Shown in pieces: positions 35,271-45,223 of a stretch of DNA of 57,021 bases. The stretch spans positions 1-57,021 of the forward strand of contig JACDBH010000007.1 in NCBI GenBank assembly GCA_013694995.1, given 5' to 3'. The notes below the pieces were generated by a model, which was not told where the DNA came from, made no database searches, and saw only the letters and a list, made by a program, of their open reading frames with translations. Position 1 is the first letter of the stretch. The number at the start of each line of letters is the position of its first letter. The translations under genes were made by a program, and so were the position numbers. The stretch is from Candidatus Saccharimonadota bacterium (GTDB lineage: Bacteria; Patescibacteriota; Saccharimonadia; Saccharimonadales; JACDBH01).

Positions 35271-35974
35271 CTAATTTTGGTACCCACGGCTTCGCCGGCT
35301 GCAAGACGCTTTAGATTACCTGGCTCCATGATATCGAATACAATCACCGGCATGCCGTGCTCCATGGCTAGCCCCAATGCCGCTTTATCCATAACTTTGA
35401 TGTGCGGATTTTCTACTGCCGTCTGGTAATCAAGACTATTAAAACGTTTCGCATCCGTATGTTTAATCGGGTCTTTGTCATATACTCCATCGACTTTGGT
35501 CGCCTTAAGTGTTACGTTGCAATCTAGCTCTAATGCCACATTCACAGCAGCGACATCATGCGTAAAATATGGCCGGCCCAAACCTCCAGCTACGATTACA
35601 ACCCGGCTTTGTTCCAGATGCTTATCGGCCCGCCTAAAAGAATATGCTTCGGCAACCTGGTCTGTGAATAAATTGCTGAGACATCGCGTCACAATCCCTC
35701 TAGCTTCAAATATATCAGTTAGAGCTATTGCATTCATTAGCCCCGATAACATCCCCATGTGGTCGGCGGTTACCCGCCGGATACCGTGGCCGGCAACTTC
35801 AGCGCCGCGTACCATATTACCGCCACCCACAACCACTACAAACTCGGTGCCTGCTTGTTTGGCATCGATTATCTCCTGCGCGACATAACTAGCGATTTCA
35901 GGGTCAATCCCTACTTCGAATTTTCCCGATAATTGCTCACCGGAGAGTTTTAAGAGTATCCGCTTATAAGACAT
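35267..35974 (-). CDS. pyrH: UMP kinase
   Basis: A 235-residue amino-acid-kinase-fold enzyme that phosphorylates UMP to UDP. The start YKRILLKLSGEQLSG and the blocks VVVGGGNMVRG and TKVDGVYDKDPIKH are typical. I use ATG 35974, which matches the family N-terminus; an ATG at 35992 is possible but overlaps a TATGCT -10-like box. Confidence 0.96.
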   Translation of the reverse strand: MSYKRILLKLSGEQLSGKFEVGIDPEIASYVAQEIIDAKQAGTEFVVVVGGGNMVRGAEVAGHGIRRVTADHMGMLSGLMNAIALTDIFEARGIVTRCLSNLFTDQVAEAYSFRRADKHLEQSRVVIVAGGLGRPYFTHDVAAVNVALELDCNVTLKATKVDGVYDKDPIKHTDAKRFNSLDYQTAVENPHIKVMDKAALGLAMEHGMPVIVFDIMEPGNLKRLAAGEAVGTKIS

Positions 35975-36034
35975 TGCAGATAAGTCTAGCATACTGCGAA
36001 TAGCTCGGGCGTTTAGTTTTATAGTAATAATCTT

Positions 36035-36040
36035 TATACT
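36035..36040 (+). promoter_or_regulatory. -10 box of the exonuclease III gene
   Basis: TATACT ends 8 nt before ATG 36049. TTTAGT lies 17 nt upstream. No SD is present. Confidence 0.5.
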
Positions 36041-36048
36041 AAAACCTA

Positions 36049-36846
36049 ATGAAGATATATTCGTGGAATGTTAATGGGATACGAGCTGTCGTTAGTAAGG
36101 GCACCTTTCAGAAATTCATGGCCGAGCATGACCCTGATATTTTGTGTTTGCAGGAGACTAAGGCGATGCAAGGGCAGGCTGTAATTAATCTGCCAAATTA
36201 TAAAGAATATTGGAATTCGGCCGAGAAAAAAGGATACTCCGGTACTGCTATTTTTAGCAAGAACGAACCTTTATCGGTTGATTACGGCTTGCCACTCAAG
36301 ATTGCCAAACAGTTTGGGCTTACGAATGACGATTATGGTGACCCAAACAAGGAAGGTAGGATTATCACTTCGGAGTATGACGAATTTTATTTAGTTACGG
36401 TCTACACCCCAAACTCAAAAGAAGATTTATCACGGCTCAGCCTCAGGCATAAAAACTGGGACCCGGCCTTTCTGACCTACTGCAAGATACTCGAACAGCA
36501 CAAGCCGGTGATTTTTTGTGGAGATTTAAATGTTGCACATTCCGAGGATGACTTAGCTAACCCCAAGCCAAACATCGGCAAACACGGTTTTACGGACGAA
36601 GAGCGAGAAGGTTTTGAAAAGTTTATTGATGCAGGGTTTATTGATACTTTCCGTCTATTTACTCAAGGAAATGGACACTATACTTGGTGGACCCACTGGG
36701 CCAATGCCCGCTCACGTAACGTTGGCTGGCGGATAGATTACTTTCTGGTTTCCGAGGCTTTAAAAGATAGAGTGATGGGTGCTGAAATTCATTCTAAAAT
36801 TATGGGCTCAGACCATTGTCCCGTCAGCATCGAATTAGATGTTTAA
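36049..36846 (+). CDS. xth: Exodeoxyribonuclease III (AP endonuclease)
   Basis: A 265-residue enzyme of the exonuclease/endonuclease/phosphatase fold used in base-excision repair. Active-site blocks are WNVNGIRA, LQETKAM (metal Glu), CGDLNVAH and the final MGSDHCPVSIEL (catalytic His). Length is normal. Confidence 0.96.
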   Translation: MKIYSWNVNGIRAVVSKGTFQKFMAEHDPDILCLQETKAMQGQAVINLPNYKEYWNSAEKKGYSGTAIFSKNEPLSVDYGLPLKIAKQFGLTNDDYGDPNKEGRIITSEYDEFYLVTVYTPNSKEDLSRLSLRHKNWDPAFLTYCKILEQHKPVIFCGDLNVAHSEDDLANPKPNIGKHGFTDEEREGFEKFIDAGFIDTFRLFTQGNGHYTWWTHWANARSRNVGWRIDYFLVSEALKDRVMGAEIHSKIMGSDHCPVSIELDV

Positions 36847-36880
36847 ATAAGTACATCGTCTTCAATGATAAGATGTGGGT

Positions 36881-37681
36881 ATGGTTCCTGAGTATTGGCA
36901 AAAACAAACCAAAGATACACCTTTATTTCCTGATCTGCTGTGGAGCAGGCCCGAAAACCGGGCGGGAGCGGGCAAGCTGCTCATCGCTGGAGGCAATAGC
37001 ATGGGTTTCGCAGCGGTTGGTGAAGCTTATTCGTGCGCGGTAAAAAGTGGAGCAGGGATTATACGCGCCATATTACCAAACTCTATTAGAACACATTTTC
37101 CTCGTTTCCAAGACCAGGTCTTGGAAATAGAGTTTGCTCCAAGCACGCCAAGTGGAAGCTTTGCTAAATCCGCCCAATCCGAGTTGCTTAATCACAGCGC
37201 ATGGGCTGATATGGTGCTACTGGCCGGAGATGTAGGACGTAACAGCGAAACGTCCGTGATGCTAGAGGGATATTTACAGAAATACCTAGGGCCAGTAACG
37301 ATTACGAAAGACGTGGTTGATTATTTTTACAGCTTGCCTGAGTTACTCGCCAACCGACCAAAGACAACGCTTGTACTTAGCATGGCACAGCTACAGAAGC
37401 TCGGTACTGCTCTGAAGTTTGAAACGCCTTTTTTGCTAAGTATGGGTATGCTGATGTTGTCGCAGGCTCTTCACAAATTTACAGAGCGTTACCCGGTAGT
37501 TATTATTACCAAAGAACTGGACAATCTAGTCGTAGCTTACGAAGGCAAGGTAAGCTCAACCAAATTACAAAAAGAAGAAGATATCTGGCGGGTAGGTACG
37601 GCGGCAGCGGCGGCAGTCTTTTGGATGCAGAATCCGCATAAACCTTTTGAAGCCATAACCACGTCCCTAGTGGCAGAATAA
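36881..37681 (+). CDS. NnrD/YjeF C-terminal-like (ribokinase-fold) protein, degenerate
   Basis: A 266-residue protein. GKLLIAGGNSMGFAAVGEAY and SGAGIIRAILPN resemble the start of ADP-dependent NAD(P)HX dehydratase. The later catalytic blocks of that family are not evident, so it may be a diverged paralogue with another function. The start is ATG 36881; a GTG two codons earlier is possible. A weak TGATAA box lies 9 nt upstream. Confidence 0.55.
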   Translation: MVPEYWQKQTKDTPLFPDLLWSRPENRAGAGKLLIAGGNSMGFAAVGEAYSCAVKSGAGIIRAILPNSIRTHFPRFQDQVLEIEFAPSTPSGSFAKSAQSELLNHSAWADMVLLAGDVGRNSETSVMLEGYLQKYLGPVTITKDVVDYFYSLPELLANRPKTTLVLSMAQLQKLGTALKFETPFLLSMGMLMLSQALHKFTERYPVVIITKELDNLVVAYEGKVSSTKLQKEEDIWRVGTAAAAAVFWMQNPHKPFEAITTSLVAE

Positions 37682-37691
37682 GATATTTAAT

Positions 37692-37777
37692 TGGTGGGCG
37701 AGGTGGGACTTGAACCCACACGAGCTAATGCTCACAAGATTTTGAGTCTAGCGTGTATACCATTTCACCACTCGCCC
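37692..37777 (-). tRNA. tRNA-Leu (anticodon CAA)
   Basis: The 7-bp acceptor stem GGGCGAG/CTCGCCC is perfect. The anticodon loop is CTCAAAA with anticodon CAA, and a long variable arm marks a class II tRNA. TGGGTTCAAGTCCCA forms the T arm. The CCA end is encoded (37692-37694). Confidence 0.95.
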
Positions 37778-37978
37778 TACGTCGCAACAAGACTGTTTAG
37801 TTCGTTATTGAAATCTATTCCAAAACTTCACTTTTTGGTCGGTTGCTCCTCTCAGTTGCCCAAACATAATAATTCCTTAATTTGGTCAACTGGCAAAACA
37901 ACAGACATTAATATAAACCGCGTATAATAACAGAGTGAATTATACTATAATACTCTAGTAAGCCGCTAGCATAAGCAA

Positions 37979-39196
37979 ATGAAACTAGACCCTATTAACC
38001 ATCCAACCCTGCCGCTACCAGACTCGGACGGCAATAACAACACAGCCGAAACCGCGGCTAATTTGATTCGCCATAAGTTAGACAACCTATATAGCCTTGA
38101 ACCCGATGCAGTTACAGAGACTATTGAGAGCTCCCAGGCTGCAGCTGGTAGTCGAAGTAAGCACCAAAAGTTCATGATAGAGCTGGCGGCTTCTGGAAAG
38201 CCTTTTGCCCAGATCCAAACTGATTGGCACGAATATTACGCTGGCCTAAGCAATTCCGAAAAACACCAAGTCTGGCAAGAATTTTATGATGTTCAGAACC
38301 GCTCGCACGCAGCACCCGCTCCGCAGGTACCCGAGCCACTACTGCCCGGCGAAAATTCCGCTGTAACGGGAAATTTTGAGCAGCATTTTGTTCCTCCACC
38401 TAAGTTAAGAATTAAAAAATCTTCGGTCGCAGACCTAAAGCAACAGATTACCGGCAGGGTGCAAAGCCGCTCCAAGCTCAGCCGCAAGGCTCATGTTCAA
38501 TCGATGTTATTTGGGCTCTCGGCAGGAGCGTTCGTAGTGTTAATGCTTATGTTTAGCTTTTTCAACGAGCGAGTAATAGCCCCTTTTATTACTCCCAGTC
38601 GAAACGTAAGCTCAACACCGCTTATACTAGATCCGTCTTCGGCAGCTGTCGGCAGTGAATCTAAATTAATTATCCCTAAAATTAATGTCGAAGTCCCAGT
38701 AGTATACGACGTCGAAACTATTGAAGAAGCGGCAGTACAGAAAGGCCTGGAAAGCGGCGTTGTCCACTACGCAACAACTTCCAATCCTGGAGAACAGGGT
38801 AATGGGGCAATATTCGGGCATTCCAGTAACAATATTCTTAACCGTGGCAAATATAAGTTCGCATTTGTGCTTTTGAGCCGGCTAGAGTCAGGTGATACCT
38901 TTTACATTGAAAAAGGTGGCGTACGCTACGTCTATAAAATTTTTGAAAAAAAGGTTGTCAGCCCAACTGATGTTTCGGTACTGGGCTCAATAAACGGGAA
39001 ACCTAGCACGCTCAGCTTAATTACATGTGACCCGCCCGGCACGACTATAAATCGCCTAGTAGTTATTGGTGAGCAAATTAGCCCCGATCCAGCGGGCAAT
39101 ATTGCCAGTACCGCTACCCAGACAGATGAGCAAGCTGAAATCCTTGCTGGCAATCCCCAGTCACTATGGAGCCGGATATGGGGCAATATATTTTAG
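37979..39196 (+). CDS. Sortase (class D/E-like) with a long cytoplasmic N-terminus
   Basis: A 405-residue transpeptidase that would anchor surface proteins. Residues 1-180 are polar and probably cytoplasmic, one membrane helix follows (about 182-200), and the sortase domain is about 220-385. Catalytic residues are His281 (IFGHSS), Cys350 (LITCDPPGT) and Arg359 (NRLVVIG). The long N-terminal part is Pro/Gln-rich and unusual. A TATACT/TATAAT cluster lies about 30 nt upstream. A likely substrate class is the surface repeat protein type at 1-1690, by inference. Confidence 0.9.
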   Translation: MKLDPINHPTLPLPDSDGNNNTAETAANLIRHKLDNLYSLEPDAVTETIESSQAAAGSRSKHQKFMIELAASGKPFAQIQTDWHEYYAGLSNSEKHQVWQEFYDVQNRSHAAPAPQVPEPLLPGENSAVTGNFEQHFVPPPKLRIKKSSVADLKQQITGRVQSRSKLSRKAHVQSMLFGLSAGAFVVLMLMFSFFNERVIAPFITPSRNVSSTPLILDPSSAAVGSESKLIIPKINVEVPVVYDVETIEEAAVQKGLESGVVHYATTSNPGEQGNGAIFGHSSNNILNRGKYKFAFVLLSRLESGDTFYIEKGGVRYVYKIFEKKVVSPTDVSVLGSINGKPSTLSLITCDPPGTTINRLVVIGEQISPDPAGNIASTATQTDEQAEILAGNPQSLWSRIWGNIF

Positions 39197-39201
39197 AACA
39201 G

Positions 39202-40680
39202 CTACTGAGCTAGGTCGATCTTAGTGACCGTAAGTGCTGATTTACTTGCGTCTAATTTGGAAGGTTCCAGAGTGTAGACATTATTGAAATCGCGGTCAAA
39301 GAATGGCTCGACGGACGCCAGCATAGTGACCAGGGTTTCTTCGTTGGAACCGTCGAAATCTACAATAAATGACTGGCCGTCAACTACATATAAGAAACGA
39401 TGCCCGTCCATCCAGTCTATTTTCTGATTTACAGGTATATCGTGCTTTAGCTTCAGGCGGTATTGTCGGTCATCTTCCAGGTTAATGGTAACTATTTCCG
39501 ATCCACTTTGGACGGCAAAATACTGAGTATTATCTGAAAATGAAGCAAAACGGGGATTATCAATCCGTAAAATCCCACTGATAATCAACGGCGTTTTAGC
39601 TCCGGGTTTTAGCGCTGGCAAGGGATTTTCATATACGAAAGCCATGTTGTCGCTGGCACTTCCAACGACATAATACCAGCGCTTTTCGTAGCGTGACACA
39701 TCAAGCACGTAGGCGTCGGACTGGTTGACGACTTTCAGTTTATATATTACGCCAGCTTCCATGATGCGAAATTCGGTTTGGCCGGCTTCGACATCGGTCT
39801 GGGTGGCATAAAGGATTATGTCGTTGCCTGATGTCCGGTAGGTGATAACACCCAATACCAGTGGGGCAGAGATTGTACGGGCGCGCAAGTCGCCACTCCG
39901 CAGTGTGCCGGGTATCGCATCCAGAAAATAAATCTGTTCCCACTGCTTATTGCGCAAACTAAGGCTGATAGGTGCAATACCTAGCGTGGTATTGATATTG
40001 AGGCTCTCGGATGTATTTTCATGATCAAACATTATAAATTCGGTTTTGCCCTCATATTGTCGTTCGATAAGCACATGCCGGTTGTCACCAGACCATTCCA
40101 CAAACTTCAGCGTAGCTTGGGCAGATGGCGAAGTTATAATGCTTACTGGCAATGTTATAACTGCTGGCGGCTTGGCTGGGTCGGCTAGATCAAACAAGTC
40201 GAATTGATATAGTTGACCAGGTTTCTGAATCATTACCCATCTGCGATCCGGGCTCTGAGTGGCCAGACTTGGCAGGGCCTCATAGCGTATAACATCGCTA
40301 ATAATAAGTTCATTCGGTATTAGGTATGGATATACAATGCGTTGGATCTGGCCGCCTTCCAGGCTAAAAGTACGTTCCCAGGTCCTATAGCCATCGGCCT
40401 CTAATCTGAGAGTATATACTCCTGCTGGTAGCACCATGCGGGTGTCTGTACGCCTACCTTGGCGGACATCGTTGACATAAATCGATGCACCGGCAGGGTT
40501 AGAATCCACAAACACGATACCGTTTTGTATCAGTCCGCCACCTTTGCGATCGATATCGTAGCCGTAAGCTTGATAAAGCACAATAAGCGTACCGATGCCA
40601 ACAACAATAGACATCAACACGTAACCTATAAATAGGCGGCGGCGGTGGGCTTTACGATGGCGTGGGTCTAAGAAATCCAT
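39202..40680 (-). CDS. PEGA-domain membrane protein with a beta-propeller-like outer part
   Basis: A 492-residue protein with a basic cytoplasmic start (RHRKAHRRR), one membrane helix (about 17-37) and a PEGA domain at about 50-115 (VFVDSNPAGASIYVND... GVYTLRLEADGYR). The remaining 370 residues are beta-rich repeats with WSGDNRHVLIE and FASFSDNTQYFAV, resembling WD/Tol-type propeller blades. PEGA proteins are surface-located; the binding partner is unknown. It is convergent with the sortase gene, 5 bp apart. Confidence 0.82.
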   Translation of the reverse strand: MDFLDPRHRKAHRRRLFIGYVLMSIVVGIGTLIVLYQAYGYDIDRKGGGLIQNGIVFVDSNPAGASIYVNDVRQGRRTDTRMVLPAGVYTLRLEADGYRTWERTFSLEGGQIQRIVYPYLIPNELIISDVIRYEALPSLATQSPDRRWVMIQKPGQLYQFDLFDLADPAKPPAVITLPVSIITSPSAQATLKFVEWSGDNRHVLIERQYEGKTEFIMFDHENTSESLNINTTLGIAPISLSLRNKQWEQIYFLDAIPGTLRSGDLRARTISAPLVLGVITYRTSGNDIILYATQTDVEAGQTEFRIMEAGVIYKLKVVNQSDAYVLDVSRYEKRWYYVVGSASDNMAFVYENPLPALKPGAKTPLIISGILRIDNPRFASFSDNTQYFAVQSGSEIVTINLEDDRQYRLKLKHDIPVNQKIDWMDGHRFLYVVDGQSFIVDFDGSNEETLVTMLASVEPFFDRDFNNVYTLEPSKLDASKSALTVTKIDLAQ

Positions 40681-40949
40681 TTTGCATTAAGTCGTTTCTG
40701 TCTCTTATTTATACCACATTTATAATGCTAATTACGGTAAAAAAACAATGGTTTTAGCTAAACTCAAACTAGGCCAAAAACACAGGCAGCATTCATACCT
40801 ATATGTTAGGTATTGGCATTAAGGAGCATGAGTTGTACTAAAAACACTTGCACAGGCCAACTGTTACGCAGTAAGATACTACTTAAGCATTAGAACTTCA
40901 ATGCGTATTTATCCAGATGGCAGCAAAAAAGACTTAATGAAAAGATATA

Positions 40950-42023
40950 GTGGTCAGAAACTCGCAAACCAGTATAGAAATAAATGGCAAACGCTATGAT
41001 GCCCGAACAGGGAGGATGCTGACGTCTGATGATATTGGCACACCCTCGCAAACCAGTCCGATTGACAGGCACCGACATCCTGTTAACGATATAAACCCTC
41101 GGCAACCAACCCCTCAAGTCCATAAACCGCTTGAGCGTAGTAAGACTTTGATGCGCCACGCCGTCAAAAAACCTGCAGCGGACAAACCGGTGCACCATTC
41201 AACATCTACAAAAGCCTTGTCTGACGTATCTTTCAGGCCAAACAACAATCTTGCTCCAAGTAGTACGCTACTTCATCAATTTGATAGGGATCGCGAGACG
41301 CGAGCCCACAATATCCAACGCAGCAATCTTGTTAGTAAATTTAGCGATATAAGCAGTAAACCTAGTGGAGCAGTATCGGGTGCACACTCACAACACGAAG
41401 TTCAAAAACGTGTCCAACCCCTGTCAGTCCAGGCAGCACCTGCCCTACAACTACCGGTAAGACTCTTACATTCCAAGACTGAGTTAATGCTCACTAAAGG
41501 CTTACAGACAGCGCAGAGCCATACCGAAACCCAGCCGCACAATGCGCACCGTCGTAAAACAACCAAAGCGGCTCGCTACATGACATTGGCGGCCAGCAGC
41601 TTGTCGGTACTGATGCTTGCTGGATTTATTGCTTATCAGAACCTGCCTAACATGGCAATGCGCTATGCCGCCACCCGCGCAGGAATCAGCGCCCAACTGC
41701 CAGGCTATAAGCCGGCTGGCTTTGCACTCAACAACCGCATTCACTACAACCCTGGGCAGATAACAATTAATTTTGCATCAAACAGTGATGACCGTAACTT
41801 CTCTATCACTCAGCGCTCAACTAGTTGGGATAGTAAAGCACTTCTCAGCAATTATGTTGCTACAGCTAGCGACCAAATACAGACTTATGAAGACAAGGGA
41901 AGGACAATTTATATATACGATGAATCAAACGCAACCTGGGTAAATGGAGGTGTCTGGTATGACATAAACGGCAGCTCTAAACTCAATAGCGACCAGCTGA
42001 TTCGTATTGCTACTTCAATGTAG
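40950..42023 (+). CDS. Membrane protein with a DUF4367-like C-terminal domain
   Basis: A 357-residue protein. Residues 1-205 are polar, Pro/Ser/His-rich and probably cytoplasmic; a helix at about 212-230 crosses the membrane. The outer domain (about 245-357) has PGYKPAGFAL and later WDSKALL and IYIYDESNATWVNGGVWY, as in DUF4367-type domains. The start is GTG because a stop lies 12 nt upstream in frame. The 269 bp before it (40681-40949) hold no gene that I can support. Confidence 0.7.
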   Translation: MVRNSQTSIEINGKRYDARTGRMLTSDDIGTPSQTSPIDRHRHPVNDINPRQPTPQVHKPLERSKTLMRHAVKKPAADKPVHHSTSTKALSDVSFRPNNNLAPSSTLLHQFDRDRETRAHNIQRSNLVSKFSDISSKPSGAVSGAHSQHEVQKRVQPLSVQAAPALQLPVRLLHSKTELMLTKGLQTAQSHTETQPHNAHRRKTTKAARYMTLAASSLSVLMLAGFIAYQNLPNMAMRYAATRAGISAQLPGYKPAGFALNNRIHYNPGQITINFASNSDDRNFSITQRSTSWDSKALLSNYVATASDQIQTYEDKGRTIYIYDESNATWVNGGVWYDINGSSKLNSDQLIRIATSM

Positions 42024-42171
42024 ATCGCAACCATCAAGCTCATGAAAATTGTATGGGCTTAAGATTGCCGGGAGGGTAGAAATTTGTGCTGGTGGCACAA
42101 CTCTTCCTCCAAAATCTTCATTGTAGAATTACCCGCCAGTTAGCTCTGGTTGAAATAGTCTTAAAAAAGTT

Positions 42172-43779
42172 TTAAACGCTCAAACGGGCACGGACCCGCT
42201 CTAGACCCATCACCTGCATAATGGCGTACAAATCGGGTGTTTGGTTTTTACCAGTTAATTTGACTCGGAGGATACGAGCATAATCCTTCAGGCTAAGGCT
42301 TTGGTTATCGGCAGCGGCGCGCATTTTCTCAAGCCACGCCGCCTGGGCATCGTCTGGAACATAAAAAGACAAAAAGGCTTCGCTGGCAGCCCGTTCAACA
42401 TTATTGTCGATGTCACTTAAATGTTCCTGACGACCTTGTTGCTGAAAATCTGTTTCGAACAGTTCATTAAAGAAATACCCATACTGGTCTTTCGCTTGTG
42501 ACCACTGACTCAGATCCTTACGAGGCTTGAGACCTGTTCGCTCAATCGCAAGTACTTGGTGTGTATAGCCTGGGTCAGCTTCAAGCGCAGCTTTAAAAGT
42601 GCCATCGGCGCTTTTTATTATGGCGTTATAAAAATCTTCCTGCGACAAACGAGCGATGTAATCTTTGGCGTAATCTTCAAGTTTACGCATATCGAGTAGT
42701 GGCGCGCGGCTGGCCGCAAGTTTTTCTAAAGAAAGAGAAAATTCTTTCAAGGACTTGTCTGGATTGGCCCGGTACCAGTCTTCAAAATTAGAGTTGGCCA
42801 AACCAAGCAGATAGGCTTTGACGGCTTCGATAGGATAGCCAGCCTGGAGCCAGTATTGCACATCGGCCTCGGGATCTTTTCGCTTGCTAAGTTTTCGTTT
42901 TCCGCCATTATTATCGATGATTGAAATCGGGGCAAAATGACCGTAGTTAAAGGGTTTCAGGCCTAGCGACTGAGACAACTCAATATGTAGCGCTGTACTC
43001 GGCAACCATTCGTCCGAACGAAACACTTTAGTCGTACCCATCAAAAAATCATCAACTACGTGTGCCAAATGGTAGGTAGGCAAATGGAATTCGTCGCTTT
43101 TAATTAACGGTACATCCAGGTCGTTTTCTGGCACTTCCATTTTTCCCTTAAAAATATCAGTGTAATTTATACGTTTGTCATGCGAACCCTCAGAGCGGAA
43201 GCGTAGGACAAACGGTTTATTATCATTCAGTGCAGTAGTGATTTCAGCTGCGGATTTATCGCGCCAAAGGGCCCATTGGCCGTAATAACCAGGCCTTAAC
43301 TTTTTAGCCTGCTGATACTTGACGGCCATTGCAAGATCGTCGGGGCTGGCAAAGCAAGGATAAGCCCGGCCTTTATGCAGCAAGTCGACTGCATAGCCCA
43401 GATACATTCTGGCCCGCTCGCTCTGCAAGTACGGACCATAGCCACCTTCTTTTCCTGGGCCTTCGTCATAATTTAAGTCAAATTTTTGAAATGCGCTTAT
43501 TATCGCTTCGATTGATCCTGTGACTTCACGCTTTTTATCTGTGTCCTCTATCCGCAGAATAAATACTCCGCCACTTTGGTGAGCTATACGTTCGTTGATT
43601 AGCCCCGCATATATCGTACCAATATGAACGAATCCGGTCGGACTGGGAGGTACTCGCATCACTTCTGCTTTATCAGACAACTGACGTAAGGGATAGCGTG
43701 TTTCGCTTTCTTGCCGCAACGTATAACCATTTGGTGCCAGCTTTGCAATTATCCGCTCAGTTAGTTCAGGGCTATACAT
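42172..43779 (-). CDS. gltX: Glutamyl-tRNA synthetase
   Basis: A 535-residue class I synthetase. The HIGH motif is HIGT in PPSPTGFVHIGT and the KMSKS motif is KLSKR. Recognition blocks VLRIEDTDKKR and FRSDEWLPST are present. It may charge both tRNA-Glu and tRNA-Gln if a GatCAB pathway exists elsewhere. I use ATG 43779; the frame is open 23 codons further up, but the family start fits 43779. Confidence 0.95.
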   Translation of the reverse strand: MYSPELTERIIAKLAPNGYTLRQESETRYPLRQLSDKAEVMRVPPSPTGFVHIGTIYAGLINERIAHQSGGVFILRIEDTDKKREVTGSIEAIISAFQKFDLNYDEGPGKEGGYGPYLQSERARMYLGYAVDLLHKGRAYPCFASPDDLAMAVKYQQAKKLRPGYYGQWALWRDKSAAEITTALNDNKPFVLRFRSEGSHDKRINYTDIFKGKMEVPENDLDVPLIKSDEFHLPTYHLAHVVDDFLMGTTKVFRSDEWLPSTALHIELSQSLGLKPFNYGHFAPISIIDNNGGKRKLSKRKDPEADVQYWLQAGYPIEAVKAYLLGLANSNFEDWYRANPDKSLKEFSLSLEKLAASRAPLLDMRKLEDYAKDYIARLSQEDFYNAIIKSADGTFKAALEADPGYTHQVLAIERTGLKPRKDLSQWSQAKDQYGYFFNELFETDFQQQGRQEHLSDIDNNVERAASEAFLSFYVPDDAQAAWLEKMRAAADNQSLSLKDYARILRVKLTGKNQTPDLYAIMQVMGLERVRARLSV

Positions 43780-43930
43780 ATAGCTTAGATTGTAACAGAT
43801 AGGTGTATGGACCGGAGATTGAAAAAGTGTTCTCATGATTTTAATCAATTATTTTTAATTTCCAGTTTTCATTATTCGGTCCTAGTTCTTCTGATATGCG
43901 TAAGCGGTATGTTAAAATCAAACAATAAAT

Positions 43931-45223
43931 ATGGATGATATTATCAGACGGCCAAAAAGGCCGAAAATTGACCTGTCTGAACTCCCGCAATCCCAAACCT
44001 TTTCCATGCACCAGGAACTTTACAGGCCGCCTGTTGCCGCTCGTACCGCCCTCAAACCTTCGGTTGCAAGTCGGGCACCTTTACCGCAGAGTTTTGCTCG
44101 TAAAGCACCCAAGCCGTCGCCTGTTGCCGCACCCGTTCCCATCAAAACCCCTAAATGGAAGATGAAATTTCGGCTTCCGCGTAATAAAAAAGAGTGGATA
44201 ATCGCAGCCGCCACAGCCATACTTTTATGCGTAGGCTGTTTCGCGCTGTATTGGTTCGTTATTCGTGATACCGCGCCAGTCGTTACATACATTGCGCCTG
44301 AGCCCGAACCCGAACCAGAACCGCCGGCACCAACCACTGGACCTTCTAAGCTGAGCGGCCGCGAAGTCGAGCTTGCAGTTAATGACCGACCAGTCTACGC
44401 CGTACAGATAGAAAATAGCCCTGATGCTCGACCACAGTCCGGCCTTAAAGAAGCCGATATTGTATTTGAGGCCGTAGCCGAAGGCGGAATTACTCGATTT
44501 AATGCCTTGTTTCACGACAATCAGCCAGGTAATATTGGGCCAATCCGTTCTTTAAGGCCATACTATATCGACTGGTTCTGGCCGTTCGATGCTGCCATAG
44601 TACATGCCGGCGGCTCACCGGAAGCTCTAAATGACATAAAAGCTTTAGGTCTTAAAGACATAGAACATGGCGTAAACGGCGGGTCTTTCAGACGGGTAAG
44701 CAATCGTTATGCTCCCCATAATCTATACTCTACATCAGCCCAACTTACAGAACTAATGAGTAAAAAGGGCTTTAACAGCTCGACATTTACCAGTTTAAGC
44801 CGGAAAGTCCCGGCCGTCGATGCTGTAGCTACAGCAAGCACCGTTAACCTTAAAATATCCAGCACTCTTTACAATGTCACTTACTCCTATGACAAAGCCA
44901 GTAATAGTTACAAGAGGGCACAAGGCGGTGGCCCACATTTAGATGCCGAAAGTGGCCAGCAGCTGGCTCCTAACGTATTGATAGTTCCGGTTTTGAGCAA
45001 AGGGATCCACCCCGACCGGGTACACACCGCATACGGTACTACTGGTTCAGGAAAAGTGTTTGTTTTCCAGGACGGCATTGTCACTGAAGGAACCTGGACT
45101 AAACCTGACCGTAAATCACAGTGGCAGCTTACTGATAATGCCGGTGCGGCGATAACGTTCAATCCGGGTCAAACTTGGTTTACTATTATCGATGCGGCGG
45201 GCTCCGTGACCTATCAGCCATGA
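43931..45223 (+). CDS. DUF3048 protein, membrane anchored
   Basis: A 430-residue protein with a basic cytoplasmic part (about 1-90), one membrane helix (about 91-112) and a Glu-Pro repeat linker (EPEPEPEPP, about 122-130). The outer DUF3048 domain has PVYAVQIENSPDARPQSGL, GGITRFNALFHD and GPIRSLRPYYIDW. YerB of Bacillus has this domain; its function is unclear. Its stop overlaps the histidine kinase ATG (ATGA), so it may be the kinase's outer partner, by inference. A TAAAAT box lies 12 nt upstream. Confidence 0.88.
   Translation: MDDIIRRPKRPKIDLSELPQSQTFSMHQELYRPPVAARTALKPSVASRAPLPQSFARKAPKPSPVAAPVPIKTPKWKMKFRLPRNKKEWIIAAATAILLCVGCFALYWFVIRDTAPVVTYIAPEPEPEPEPPAPTTGPSKLSGREVELAVNDRPVYAVQIENSPDARPQSGLKEADIVFEAVAEGGITRFNALFHDNQPGNIGPIRSLRPYYIDWFWPFDAAIVHAGGSPEALNDIKALGLKDIEHGVNGGSFRRVSNRYAPHNLYSTSAQLTELMSKKGFNSSTFTSLSRKVPAVDAVATASTVNLKISSTLYNVTYSYDKASNSYKRAQGGGPHLDAESGQQLAPNVLIVPVLSKGIHPDRVHTAYGTTGSGKVFVFQDGIVTEGTWTKPDRKSQWQLTDNAGAAITFNPGQTWFTIIDAAGSVTYQP

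Noticed and set aside
44020-44515. Minus-strand frames with Gly-Ser runs under the DUF3048 gene
   Set aside because: The runs are the complement of the Glu-Pro repeat linker in the real gene.
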